From the IMG/VR virus record IMGVR_UViG_3300042691_015741, positions 1-25,059 of that record: 25,059 nucleotides of DNA; one strand, given 5' to 3'. Position numbers and translations under genes: made by a program. Source of the stretch: a virus. Each line of letters begins with the position of its first letter. The stretch's first letter is position 1. The notes under the pieces are model-generated. The model saw nothing but the letters and a program-made list of their open reading frames with translations, had not been told where the DNA came from and did not search any database. This document shows positions 18,937 through 25,059 of this stretch, one piece after another.

Positions 18937-19886
18937 TGACTGACCTTGAATCGTTTTTGGCGCAGGCGATCAGACAGCGGAAGCTGGAGCAGAAGCTGAC
19001 GAAGTACGCGCTAACGCGGTTGCGGGAAGCATTGGGCTGGGTGCGGGGTCAGATCGAGTTTCATGGCCTGACGCAAATTGGCCCGAACCGAACGGAGCGC
19101 TTGAAAGTGCTGCGCATGGAGGTCGAGACCTACATGAAGGAGCAATACGCCACCCCACTGATGCAGACGATGCAGGTCAGTGAGGTGATGAATGACTTCA
19201 TTGATCAGCAGTTGAGTTTGGCGAGGCAGGTAGTGGTTGCCACTGGTGGCTCTGCCAGTGGTGCGTTGACGGCGAGCGCGGTGCTGCCGCAGGCCATGGG
19301 GCAGGTGATGGTGAACGGTGTGCCGTGGGGTGAGCTGCTGGTGGATCGGCTGCCAGCGTCAGTGGCGGACAAGGTGAGCAGGATGCTGGGGTTGTTCCCT
19401 GACGATGTGGGCAAGGTGTTTGCCGATGCGATCGTCAGACCGACCGAGCGTCACGTCGAGGCGATCATCACCAGCGGTGTGCAGGACACGGGCAGCATTG
19501 CCCAACAGCTGTTGTGGCAGATCGAGACCAGCGACGCCTGGAAAACGGATAACCAGCAGGTGTGGTCAGCGATGTTGGATAGCAGGGTCTGCGCGACCTG
19601 TATGGGCAGGGACGGCAAGCGGTATCCGATGGATTACGTGAAGGTGAGCCCGCACCCGAACTGCCGTTGTGTGCTGCTGCCCGAGAGCTTCTTTACTCAA
19701 GATCGTCCTGTCGAGGGCGATGGCGGAAAAGTGGTGGACATCGACACGACGCAACGAGCTACGGAGAAGTGGTTGCGAGATAACCCCCAGACGGCACGGA
19801 AAGTGCTTGGCGTCAAAGTCGGCAATCAGTTCGTTGAAGGCAAGATCAGCCTTGATGTAGCGGTGAAAAAAGCAGGGGGAAGCTAG
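18936..19886 (+). CDS. MuF/SPP1 gp7-like minor head protein
   Basis: A 316-residue protein, helical for about 200 residues, with the phage Mu gpF-like C-terminal domain at 205-250: VWSAMLDSRVCATCMGRDGK, RYPMDYV, then PHPNCRCVLLP. The CxxC pair (219, 222) with HPNCRC (240-245) is the family's likely zinc-binding signature. Such proteins bind the portal and enter the prohead, sometimes being ejected with DNA. It ends GGS, with its stop codon inside the late motif. The portal gene is normally adjacent but here lies 2 kb downstream. Confidence 0.85.
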   Translation: MTDLESFLAQAIRQRKLEQKLTKYALTRLREALGWVRGQIEFHGLTQIGPNRTERLKVLRMEVETYMKEQYATPLMQTMQVSEVMNDFIDQQLSLARQVVVATGGSASGALTASAVLPQAMGQVMVNGVPWGELLVDRLPASVADKVSRMLGLFPDDVGKVFADAIVRPTERHVEAIITSGVQDTGSIAQQLLWQIETSDAWKTDNQQVWSAMLDSRVCATCMGRDGKRYPMDYVKVSPHPNCRCVLLPESFFTQDRPVEGDGGKVVDIDTTQRATEKWLRDNPQTARKVLGVKVGNQFVEGKISLDVAVKKAGGS

Positions 19887-19887
19887 G
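19876..19887 (+). promoter_or_regulatory. Late-region 12-mer motif, copy C
   Basis: GGGGAAGCTAGG containing the TAG stop of the MuF-like gene and lying 11 bp before the connector ATG. AAAGGG nearer the ATG is the likely ribosome site. Confidence 0.7.
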
Positions 19888-19898
19888 TCCAAAGGGCA

Positions 19899-20483
19899 AT
19901 GTCGCTGGCGAGTCTTGGCGGTTCGACCGTCGCCAACAGCTATCTGACAGTTGCAGAAGCTGATGGCATCGCCGCAACGATGCTCGGGACGTTGAAGTGG
20001 AACGACGCTGCAACGACGACGTTGCAGAAGGAAAGCGCACTAATTCAGGCGACTCTGCAAATGGAGACGCTGGGCTGGGTGGGGACCAGGGCCGTGGCAA
20101 CGCAGCCGCTGTCATGGCCGCGAAAGGATGCGAAGTGCGGCGAGAAGTCATACGACGCAACGACAGTGCCGCGTGAGGTGGAGCTGGCAACGTTTGACAT
20201 GGCCGAAGCGTTGCTGGGCAATCCTGGTCTGATCACAGGATTAGGGTCTGGCACTAGTGGTTCTGGTGGCAGTGGTGAACTGGTGCCTGGGGTGCCGAAT
20301 AAGGACCTGAAGCGCCTGAAGCTGGACGTGATGGAGCTCGAATGGCGTGATGGGGCCACGGGTTCGGCGACAGTCAAAACACCCCTATCGGTGTTGCCTC
20401 ATTTGGCGGGGATTCTTGGCTGTCTGACCACCAGCGTGCGGCCGAGTGGTGCCAGCTGGATGGTGCCTGTGATCCGCGGGTAA
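19899..20483 (+). CDS. Head-tail connector (DnaT-like/gp6-like adaptor)
   Basis: A 194-residue protein with the start pattern of phage head-tail adaptors often labelled DnaT-like: NSYLTVAEADGIAATMLGTL, W, then KESALIQATLQMETLGWVGT and PLSWPRKDA. These proteins form the ring beneath the portal that joins head to tail. A glycine/serine loop (121-132) precedes the C-terminal strand region. Late motif copy C lies just upstream, and the TAA stop is within CGGGTAACAGGG, a weak relative of the motif. Confidence 0.8.
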   Translation: MSLASLGGSTVANSYLTVAEADGIAATMLGTLKWNDAATTTLQKESALIQATLQMETLGWVGTRAVATQPLSWPRKDAKCGEKSYDATTVPREVELATFDMAEALLGNPGLITGLGSGTSGSGGSGELVPGVPNKDLKRLKLDVMELEWRDGATGSATVKTPLSVLPHLAGILGCLTTSVRPSGASWMVPVIRG

Positions 20484-20504
20484 CAGGGTGCCTACCCTGT
20501 CCCT

Positions 20505-21077
20505 ATGGCAACGTATGAGCAAGGTGATTTAGGGCTTGGCAATACGCCGCGGCCGAAGCGGCGGAGCAACTCGCACCTTGCAGAACCGTTGACGAAGGAA
20601 GAGCGAAAGCGGTTTGGTGAGCTGTATGTGGAACACCAAGGTCTGATTCGCCTGTTGGGCTGCAAGATGTGCCGCAAGTATCAAGCGGTGGACAAGCTCG
20701 ATATTTACAGCTGCATTGATATTGGATTTTTGAAGACGTGCAGAGCGTTTGACCCGACGTTGGGGTTCAAGTTTTCAACGCTGCTAACAAGGTTCTGCGA
20801 GGGGACGATCCTGCATTTCATGCGGGATCACAACTGGCATGTGAAGGCGCCGAAGAAGGTGCGCGAGCTTGGGATGGCAGCGCGGAACCTGGCGACAGCG
20901 GGCTACAGCGTGGCTGACACCATGCGCGTGTTGGGGGTGAGCCGTGACGAGCTGCGCTTGGCGATTGCTGCCACCGCTGGCATCTATCACGAGCAAAACG
21001 AGTGGGAAGGTCACGCCTGTCAGCGGCCGACACCGATGGAGCGGCTGGAGGCTGAGGAGATGGCAGGGGGAAGCTAG
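20505..21077 (+). CDS. Region-4-less SigB/SigF-like sigma factor
   Basis: A 190-residue sigma-like protein. Residues 32-108 match sigma region 2: FGELYVEHQGLIRLLGCKM, LDIYSCIDIGFLKTCRAFDP and TLGFKFSTLLTRFCEGTILH. MRDHNWHVKAPKKVREL (106-122) matches the LRDHGWSVRVPRRLQEL type sequence of group 3 SigB/SigF factors. Region 3 (133-156, YSVADTMRVLGVSRDELRLA) follows, and then the protein ends without a region 4. It should therefore bind core polymerase and a -10-like element but not a -35. T4 gp55 is a precedent for a late sigma lacking region 4. It lies among late genes, with the late motif at both the preceding and its own 3' end. It could instead be a non-transcriptional remnant, but the frame is intact. 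Confidence 0.8.
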   Translation: MATYEQGDLGLGNTPRPKRRSNSHLAEPLTKEERKRFGELYVEHQGLIRLLGCKMCRKYQAVDKLDIYSCIDIGFLKTCRAFDPTLGFKFSTLLTRFCEGTILHFMRDHNWHVKAPKKVRELGMAARNLATAGYSVADTMRVLGVSRDELRLAIAATAGIYHEQNEWEGHACQRPTPMERLEAEEMAGGS

Positions 21078-21078
21078 G
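21067..21078 (+). promoter_or_regulatory. Late-region 12-mer motif, copy D
   Basis: GGGGAAGCTAGG containing the TAG stop of the sigma-like gene, 20 bp before the GTG of the tail tube gene. It is flanked by GCAG and TCAGCA as in copy B. Confidence 0.7.
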
Positions 21079-21098
21079 TCAGCACACACTGGCTAGCC

Positions 21099-21566
21099 GT
21101 GGGATTTTTTAACGCCTTCGGGTACAAGTTCTACGTCAAGGCGGGCACGAGCGCGTCTACCGCGCCCACGGCATCTACGGGCATGGTTGAGGTGAAGAAC
21201 CTGTCGAATGCTGGCATCAGCTCCAGCACCGATACCCAAGAAGTGATCACCTACGACACCAGCACTAACGGCTGGAAGCAGCAGATCGTGACCGCCAACA
21301 GCTACACGATCAGCTGTGAGCTGAACATTGACACAGAGGATGCTGGCTACAAGCTGCTGAAGGAAGCAGCTCGGGATTCGGCGACGGGCAAGATGGTCGA
21401 GTGGATTCGTGAAACTCCGATGGCGGCTGGCGGCACATCGGCTGAGAAGCACGCAGGCGTGGCTGCTGTGGGCAACTTCAGTGAGGACATCCAGGCTGGC
21501 AACGTTGCCAAATGCACGTTCGACTTAGTGGGCTACGGCCCTTATGTTTTGACTGAGGCAGCCTGA
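21099..21566 (+). CDS. Major tail tube protein
   Basis: A 155-residue beta-rich protein starting from GTG: MGFFNAFGYKFYVKAGTSAS, MVEVKNLSNAGISSSTDTQE, then VTANSYTISCELNIDTEDAG and CTFDLVGYGPYV. Short beta-strands, an early loop asserting a difference (NAGISSSTD) and a late TFDLVGYG strand fit siphovirus tail tube proteins, which stack as hexameric rings. Late motif copy D lies upstream and a strong terminator directly follows, as expected for a highly expressed virion protein. The assignment is by pattern and context. Confidence 0.75.
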   Translation: MGFFNAFGYKFYVKAGTSASTAPTASTGMVEVKNLSNAGISSSTDTQEVITYDTSTNGWKQQIVTANSYTISCELNIDTEDAGYKLLKEAARDSATGKMVEWIRETPMAAGGTSAEKHAGVAAVGNFSEDIQAGNVAKCTFDLVGYGPYVLTEAA

Positions 21567-21587
21567 GCCTCGCGTGGGAGGGAGAAG

Positions 21588-21612
21588 CCCTCGCCTCTGG
21601 CGGGGGTTTTTT
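21588..21612 (+). terminator. Rho-independent terminator after the tail tube gene
   Basis: CCCTCGCC, loop TCT, GGCGGGGG, then six T. The 8-bp stem has one G-T wobble. It lies 21 bp past the tail tube stop and would isolate that transcript from the portal gene. Confidence 0.85.
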
Positions 21613-21726
21613 ATTGGTTGTACGCTTAACAGTGGCAGGTGGTGACTCTCTGCCGGTGGCGGGATGGCTGGCCCATCCCCCACTCAAAAGTCAAGAACTA
21701 GACTGCGCTCAGCAGATGGCAGCGGT

Positions 21727-21879
21727 ATGGCGTGCTGGATTCCAGGCCCTTGGGGCAATTTCCAAGGCAGGCCAGTGCAGCCTGAATCGCCACATCAGGC
21801 AGCGATTGCTGAGCCAGTGAAAACTGATCTGAAGGAACCCGTGCGTGGGCGTCGGGTTCAATCTGGTCGGGAATCCTAG
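21727..21879 (+). CDS. Possible 50-residue proline-rich protein
   Basis: A short frame encoding MACWIPGPWGNFQGRPVQPE, ending SGRES. It is rich in proline, glycine and glutamine, with a WxxGPWGNxQGRP opening that looks protein-like. Its stop falls inside the diverged late motif before the portal gene, as the stops of the MuF-like and sigma-like genes do in their copies. No clear ribosome site is seen, and another frame overlaps it. The remaining 114 bp back to the terminator hold nothing I can identify. Confidence 0.4.
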   Translation: MACWIPGPWGNFQGRPVQPESPHQAAIAEPVKTDLKEPVRGRRVQSGRES

Positions 21880-21880
21880 G
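21868..21880 (+). promoter_or_regulatory. Diverged late-region motif, copy E
   Basis: CGGGAATCCTAGG resembles GGGGAAGCTAGG with one extra base and a changed centre. It lies 17 bp before the portal ATG, the same distance as copy A from its gene, directly after a terminator where a new promoter would be needed. Confidence 0.5.
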
Positions 21881-21897
21881 TTTAAGGCGCTGCTGTA

Positions 21898-23397
21898 ATG
21901 ACGAACTCGTCGCCAAGCATCTATAGAGCGCAAGGTTGGACGGGTGCGCAGACGCTGCAAGGTGGTGCGCTTGAGCAACCTGACAACCCAGGAGCTCGTG
22001 ATCCACAGATTTTGGCGATGGTGCCAGCGTGGGAGCGCGTTGGGATGGCACTCGCCGACTCGACTAGTCTTCGCAACTACCGACAGCGGTTTATCCCTCA
22101 GCTGCCTGGGGAAGATGACAAAGGATACGAAGCGCGAGTAAGCAAGTTCGTTCACGTTCCTTGGTTTGAGGAATTAACAGAACTGGCGGTGCATAAGTTG
22201 TTCCGCAAGACACTGAATTTCGAGACTGAAGATCAGCAGCTGGAGGAGTGGTCAAGCGACGTTGACGGGGCTGGCACTGATCTTGAGGCGTTCTGGAAGC
22301 TGGTGACGAAGATCGCCATGCAGTATGGCCACTGCCATGTCCTCACCGACATGGCGACGGACGTGACGCCGCGGACGCTGCTGGAGGAGCAGCAGTTGCA
22401 GATCAAGCCGAACTTGTTCGTGATTCGTCCGCAGCAGGTGATCGGGTTCCGCACCAAGCGGGTGGCTGGCCGTGAGGTGGTGACGCAGTTCCGTTATATC
22501 GAGCTGGCGCAGAAGGAAGACGGCCGTTACGGCAGCGTCTGGGTGGAGCGCGTGCGAGTGCTGGAGCCCGGCCGCTTCGAGCTGTGGGAAAAGAAGGATG
22601 AAGGCCCAGAGGGCTGGGTGCTGATCGAGGATGGCCGTTACGGCCTGAAGGAGATTCCGATCTCCACGGTCTACGGCAGGCGCGAGGGCGTGATGCTGAG
22701 CAAGCCGCCGCTGCTTGAGGCCGCCAATCTGAACCTGCTTTACGACCTGGCGCTCTGCGATCACTCGCATCAGATGAGCGTCGCGGCGACCCCGATCCTT
22801 GTTCTGAAGGGTTTCGATCAGAACCAGGCCGACCTGACGGTGAGCGTGAACCGTGCGCTGGCGATGCCGCCCGAGGGCGATGTCAGCTACGTGACCACCG
22901 ACTCTGCATCTTTCCAAGCCCAGGAGAACTACCTGAAGTTCCTGGCGGATCGGATGAATCAGGTGGCGATCGTCGGGTTCAAAGAGCAGAAGAACGCAGC
23001 AGAGGCCGCGTCAGCAAAGCGGCTTGACCACTCTGACGAGGATGCTGCCCTGAGCACGGTGGCAACCAGCATCGAGGCGGCGGTGAAGCGCTCGATCGAC
23101 TGGGCACTGGAATACATGGGCCGCAACGCCACCTTCGAGGTTGGTATTCCCAGCAACCTGAGCGACGAGATGCTGACGCCTCAAGACGTGCAGCAGCTCT
23201 TAGCCCTCAACACTAGTGGTGTTATCACCAAGGAAACCTTGCTGGAAACACTGGTGCGGGGTGAGGTGTTGGATGTGGATCCACAGGAAGAGGCTGAAAT
23301 GGCCAGCCAGCAATCGCTGGACGATTTGGTGCAGAACCAAGAGGTGATGCAAGCGTTTGCACCGCCTGCTGCAAGTGCAGGGAAACCCCCTGCCTAA
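21898..23397 (+). CDS. Portal protein (DUF4055 type)
   Basis: A 499-residue protein of the portal family labelled DUF4055. A helical N-terminus (AMVPAWERVGMALADSTSLR, YRQRFIPQLPGEDDKGYEAR) is followed by WFEELTELAVHKLFRKT, a strand-rich wing domain (VIRPQQVIGFRTKRVAGREV, IPISTVYGRREG), then the stem and crown helices (ANLNLLYDLALCDHSHQMSV, ENYLKFLADRMNQVAIVGFK). A ring of twelve would form the DNA channel and docking site for terminase and connector. It lies after the tail tube gene and a terminator instead of beside terminase. A diverged late motif precedes it. Confidence 0.88.
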   Translation: MTNSSPSIYRAQGWTGAQTLQGGALEQPDNPGARDPQILAMVPAWERVGMALADSTSLRNYRQRFIPQLPGEDDKGYEARVSKFVHVPWFEELTELAVHKLFRKTLNFETEDQQLEEWSSDVDGAGTDLEAFWKLVTKIAMQYGHCHVLTDMATDVTPRTLLEEQQLQIKPNLFVIRPQQVIGFRTKRVAGREVVTQFRYIELAQKEDGRYGSVWVERVRVLEPGRFELWEKKDEGPEGWVLIEDGRYGLKEIPISTVYGRREGVMLSKPPLLEAANLNLLYDLALCDHSHQMSVAATPILVLKGFDQNQADLTVSVNRALAMPPEGDVSYVTTDSASFQAQENYLKFLADRMNQVAIVGFKEQKNAAEAASAKRLDHSDEDAALSTVATSIEAAVKRSIDWALEYMGRNATFEVGIPSNLSDEMLTPQDVQQLLALNTSGVITKETLLETLVRGEVLDVDPQEEAEMASQQSLDDLVQNQEVMQAFAPPAASAGKPPA

Positions 23398-23424
23398 TCT
23401 TGTCCTCTACCCCTGTGTAGCCCT

Positions 23425-23625
23425 GTGGCTGGTCTAATTGTCTCTGCGGGCATTGTTTCTGGCCAGCTGATTTTGGGTCTGGATGACGGCAGCATCGTGA
23501 ATGCTGGCGTTGTTCAAGGTCCTCAGGGTCTGCAGGGGCCTCAGGGACCGATGGGCGCGACGGGTCGCCCTGGCACTGATGGCAACACGGTGCATAGCAG
23601 CAATGGGTGCGCAGGCGTGATCTAG
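23425..23625 (+). CDS. Collagen-like small protein, probably truncated
   Basis: A 66-residue protein starting GTG: MAGLIVSAGIVSGQLILGLD, then DGSIVNAGVVQ and a collagen-like run of Gly-X-Y triplets (about 33-53) ending TDGNTVHSSNGCAGVI. The opening is typical of small collagen-like proteins in cyanophages, which as I recall continue past DGNT with a sequence containing DLG. Here the frame stops, while the overlapping frame reads RRRDLGPGQTTAGDM. This suggests a frameshift or a fusion junction near 23605. It probably decorates the virion or the fibre. TACCCCTGTGTAG lies directly before the start. Confidence 0.6.
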   Translation: MAGLIVSAGIVSGQLILGLDDGSIVNAGVVQGPQGLQGPQGPMGATGRPGTDGNTVHSSNGCAGVI

Positions 23626-24488
23626 GCCCTGGTCAGACCACGGCTGGCGACATGTTGAAGAACGCCAATGAGCACAGCAAAAAGCTGGTGCTGGGTAAGC
23701 ACACGGAGGCGTTTAACAAGCTGACGGGTAAAGGCGGGCAGTACGAAAAGGACCCGCAGGGTGCGGTACGGAAGCTGCTTGGCAATGGTTTGCCACCAGG
23801 ATCGACACCATCTAGGCCAACGCGGGGGCCTGCGCCCAAACCGCCTGCACCACCGAAGGCAGCGCCTACCCCACCGCCTGCACCGAAGCCAAAAGCGCCT
23901 GCATTAGCTCCGAAGGAGGCTCCCAAGCAACCAGTCAAACCACCAACCAAAGCGCTTAAGCAATGGACATCTGACGATGGCTATAAGCACATGAGAGCAG
24001 AGCAACTGCGTCAAGCTGAAGCCAACGGCGTCAAGCTCACGCCGTTTGAGCGTGGGCAGATTGAGCAATATCCCACGTCTGCTACACAGAAAAAGAATTT
24101 GGAAGCTCTTACTCAGTACATCAACACTGCCGAAACCTACAAAGGCAGCGTTTATCGTGGCTTGAACATGGGCAAAGAAGAGTTTGATACAATGCTGGCA
24201 AGCATTCAGTCTGGAGCGCCTACTAATGCGCTGGAAAGCTGGACGAAGAACGGAGACTTAAAGACTTTCACGATTGGCGGGAAGAATCAAGTAATCATGT
24301 CTGTTGATAACAAGCGTGGCGTAGATATCTCGTCCTTCTCTGAGTGGGGCGACACTGAACAGGAGGTGCTGCAGCCAAACGGGGTGCGGTACAAGGTGAA
24401 GAGTGTTGTGAGGGAAGAAATTGATGCTGGCTTTAGCGCTAAGGGGGTTTACCGTTACCGAGTGGACCTAGAGCAGCTAGATGACTAA
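23607..24488 (+). CDS. Probable mono-ADP-ribosyltransferase effector
   Basis: A 293-residue protein counted from GTG 23607; ATG 23652 is an alternative start. Residues 1-65 are helical and basic, 66-116 form a proline/alanine/lysine-rich linker, and 155-293 carry an ADP-ribosyltransferase signature of the R-S-ExE class: YRGLN with Arg184, ESWTKN with Ser211, and EQEVLQPNGVRYKV with Glu251 and Glu253. The glutamate pair is the catalytic ExE seen in C3/VIP2-like toxins and T4 Alt-type enzymes. It would transfer ADP-ribose from NAD to a host protein. Location after the portal suggests a virion-carried, injected protein. The frame overlaps the collagen-like gene, and DLGPGQT before the ATG may be coded. 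Confidence 0.7.
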   Translation: MRRRDLGPGQTTAGDMLKNANEHSKKLVLGKHTEAFNKLTGKGGQYEKDPQGAVRKLLGNGLPPGSTPSRPTRGPAPKPPAPPKAAPTPPPAPKPKAPALAPKEAPKQPVKPPTKALKQWTSDDGYKHMRAEQLRQAEANGVKLTPFERGQIEQYPTSATQKKNLEALTQYINTAETYKGSVYRGLNMGKEEFDTMLASIQSGAPTNALESWTKNGDLKTFTIGGKNQVIMSVDNKRGVDISSFSEWGDTEQEVLQPNGVRYKVKSVVREEIDAGFSAKGVYRYRVDLEQLDD

Positions 24489-24639
24489 GCCCCGCGACAA
24501 CCGCTTTTCTGATCCGCCGCCGTTGCCAGCGCCAGATCCGGCTGACTACCCCAAGGGGTTGAAGCCAGGCGATCCGGGCTTTCTTGATGCTCTGGCAAAG
24601 GAAGCGGGTTTTGCTGTGACGTACAAAAAGGCTGAGTAG
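24481..24639 (+). CDS. 52-residue proline-rich protein
   Basis: A small gene encoding MTKPRDNRFSDPPPLPAPDP, then YPKGLKPGDPGFLDALAKEA and ending YKKAE. A proline-rich disordered half precedes a short helix. It overlaps the end of the ADP-ribosyltransferase gene by 8 bp, suggesting coupling. It could be an immunity or chaperone partner for that enzyme, or a small virion protein; the sequence does not decide. Confidence 0.5.
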   Translation: MTKPRDNRFSDPPPLPAPDPADYPKGLKPGDPGFLDALAKEAGFAVTYKKAE

Positions 24640-24649
24640 CCTTCAAGAG

Positions 24650-25021
24650 ATGACTCACACTCCTGAGCAGGCGCTGGCGGAGGCTCGGCACCTGTATGAG
24701 CAGCGCAAGCCTGTCGGTTGGCGCACCTTCCACCTAGGCGGCATCAAAGTGGCCAATCGGGTGCGCTGGTATGAGATGCAGGTGAAGCGGGCTTACCCGT
24801 TCATGGACTGGGAGGAGGCGGAGCGAGCCTTCTTTGGTGACCTGTCCACGGTGCTGGCGTATGTGAACACTGGGCAGGACGTGAACCTTGTCGGCGACAT
24901 GCGGCAGACCTTCCGCAGCCTGTGCCGTGTAGCAAGGGGTGCAGCAGAGCGCATCCATAATTCTGACCCTGCTGATTTACAGCGCAGACTGGCAATCTTT
25001 GGGTTGACTGGAGCCAAATAG
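24650..25021 (+). CDS. Hypothetical late protein (123 aa)
   Basis: A 123-residue helical protein (TPEQALAEARHLYEQRKPVG, WRTFHLGGIKVANRVRWYEM, DWEEAERAFFGDLSTVLAYV) with basic and aromatic patches. The ATG lies 11 bp past the previous stop with AAGAG upstream. No membrane segments or catalytic motif are seen. It is placed among virion genes and could be a tail assembly chaperone-like or minor structural protein; not recognised. Confidence 0.55.
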   Translation: MTHTPEQALAEARHLYEQRKPVGWRTFHLGGIKVANRVRWYEMQVKRAYPFMDWEEAERAFFGDLSTVLAYVNTGQDVNLVGDMRQTFRSLCRVARGAAERIHNSDPADLQRRLAIFGLTGAK

Positions 25022-25048
25022 ACTGCGGACATACCCCTGCCTAGAGTC

Positions 25049-25059
25049 ATGTCGTCCTG
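25049..25059 (+). CDS. Start of next gene (cut by window end)
   Basis: An ATG followed by TCG TCC at the window edge, 28 bp past the previous stop. TACCCCTGCCTAGAGT directly precedes it, similar to the sequence before the collagen-like gene. Only three codons are visible, so nothing can be said of the product. Confidence 0.3.

Noticed and set aside
24628-24643. Inverted repeat AAGGCT-GAGT-AGCCTT as a terminator
   Set aside because: The stem is short, no T tract follows and a gene starts 7 bp later.
1-25059. CRISPR array or insertion-sequence ends
   Set aside because: No regularly spaced repeats and no transposase gene or terminal inverted repeats were found. The only exact long repeats are the 12-mer, the 16-mer and the leader motif.

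Overview
The window reads as about 25 kb of a temperate, siphovirus-like phage or prophage of a cyanobacterium, most likely a picocyanobacterium of the Synechococcus/Cyanobium type. This host call is inference. It rests on the moderately high GC content, an XisF-like serine recombinase, a host-like group 2 sigma factor, and small proteins that resemble conserved cyanophage families (a DUF7936-like protein and a collagen-like MAGLIVS... protein). No ribosomal RNA, complete tRNA, CRISPR array or host housekeeping gene is visible.

Left flank (1-3 kb): a DUF7936-like gene converges on a tightly overlapping leftward cassette (HNH endonuclease, three small unknown proteins and a 27-residue membrane peptide). 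A large serine recombinase diverges from this cassette. Leftward early operon (5.8-3.0 kb): seven overlapping genes run from a small unknown protein through an ERF single-strand annealing protein and small unknown proteins (one with a ribbon-helix-helix-like helix pair) to a complete group 2 sigma-70 factor. A good sigma-70 promoter precedes the operon, and its -35 box lies inside a candidate operator. Control region (5.8-6.7 kb): a putative repressor-like gene and three sites of the form CGYAGGG-N5-CCC; a fourth, perfectly palindromic site lies at 10.97 kb.

Rightward early region (6.7-13.4 kb): a secreted HEXXH metallopeptidase, a tiny membrane protein, a beta-class DNA methyltransferase paired with an HNH nuclease (probable restriction-modification pair), a membrane protein, a ribbon-helix-helix regulator with tandem repeats in its promoter, a PD-(D/E)XK nuclease, a zinc-ribbon protein, a RusA resolvase and a ParB/methyltransferase fusion. 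Several genes share a 5' leader, CCGAGTCAC(A/C)CC, next to the start codon.

Morphogenesis region (13.4-25 kb): small and large terminase, then a leftward tyrosine integrase, small basic proteins, two fibre-type proteins, an HK97 gp10-like protein, a MuF-like minor head protein, a connector, a second sigma-like protein with SigB/SigF-type regions 2-3 but no region 4, the tail tube protein, a terminator, the portal protein (DUF4055 type), a collagen-like protein and a probable R-S-ExE ADP-ribosyltransferase.

The most notable signal is the exact 12-mer GGGGAAGCTAGG. It occurs four times within 4.3 kb, each time 12-21 bp before a late structural gene, with a diverged copy before the portal gene. 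Together with the region-4-less sigma-like protein encoded among these genes, this suggests a dedicated late transcription system analogous in logic to T4 gp55. The association is inferred, not shown.
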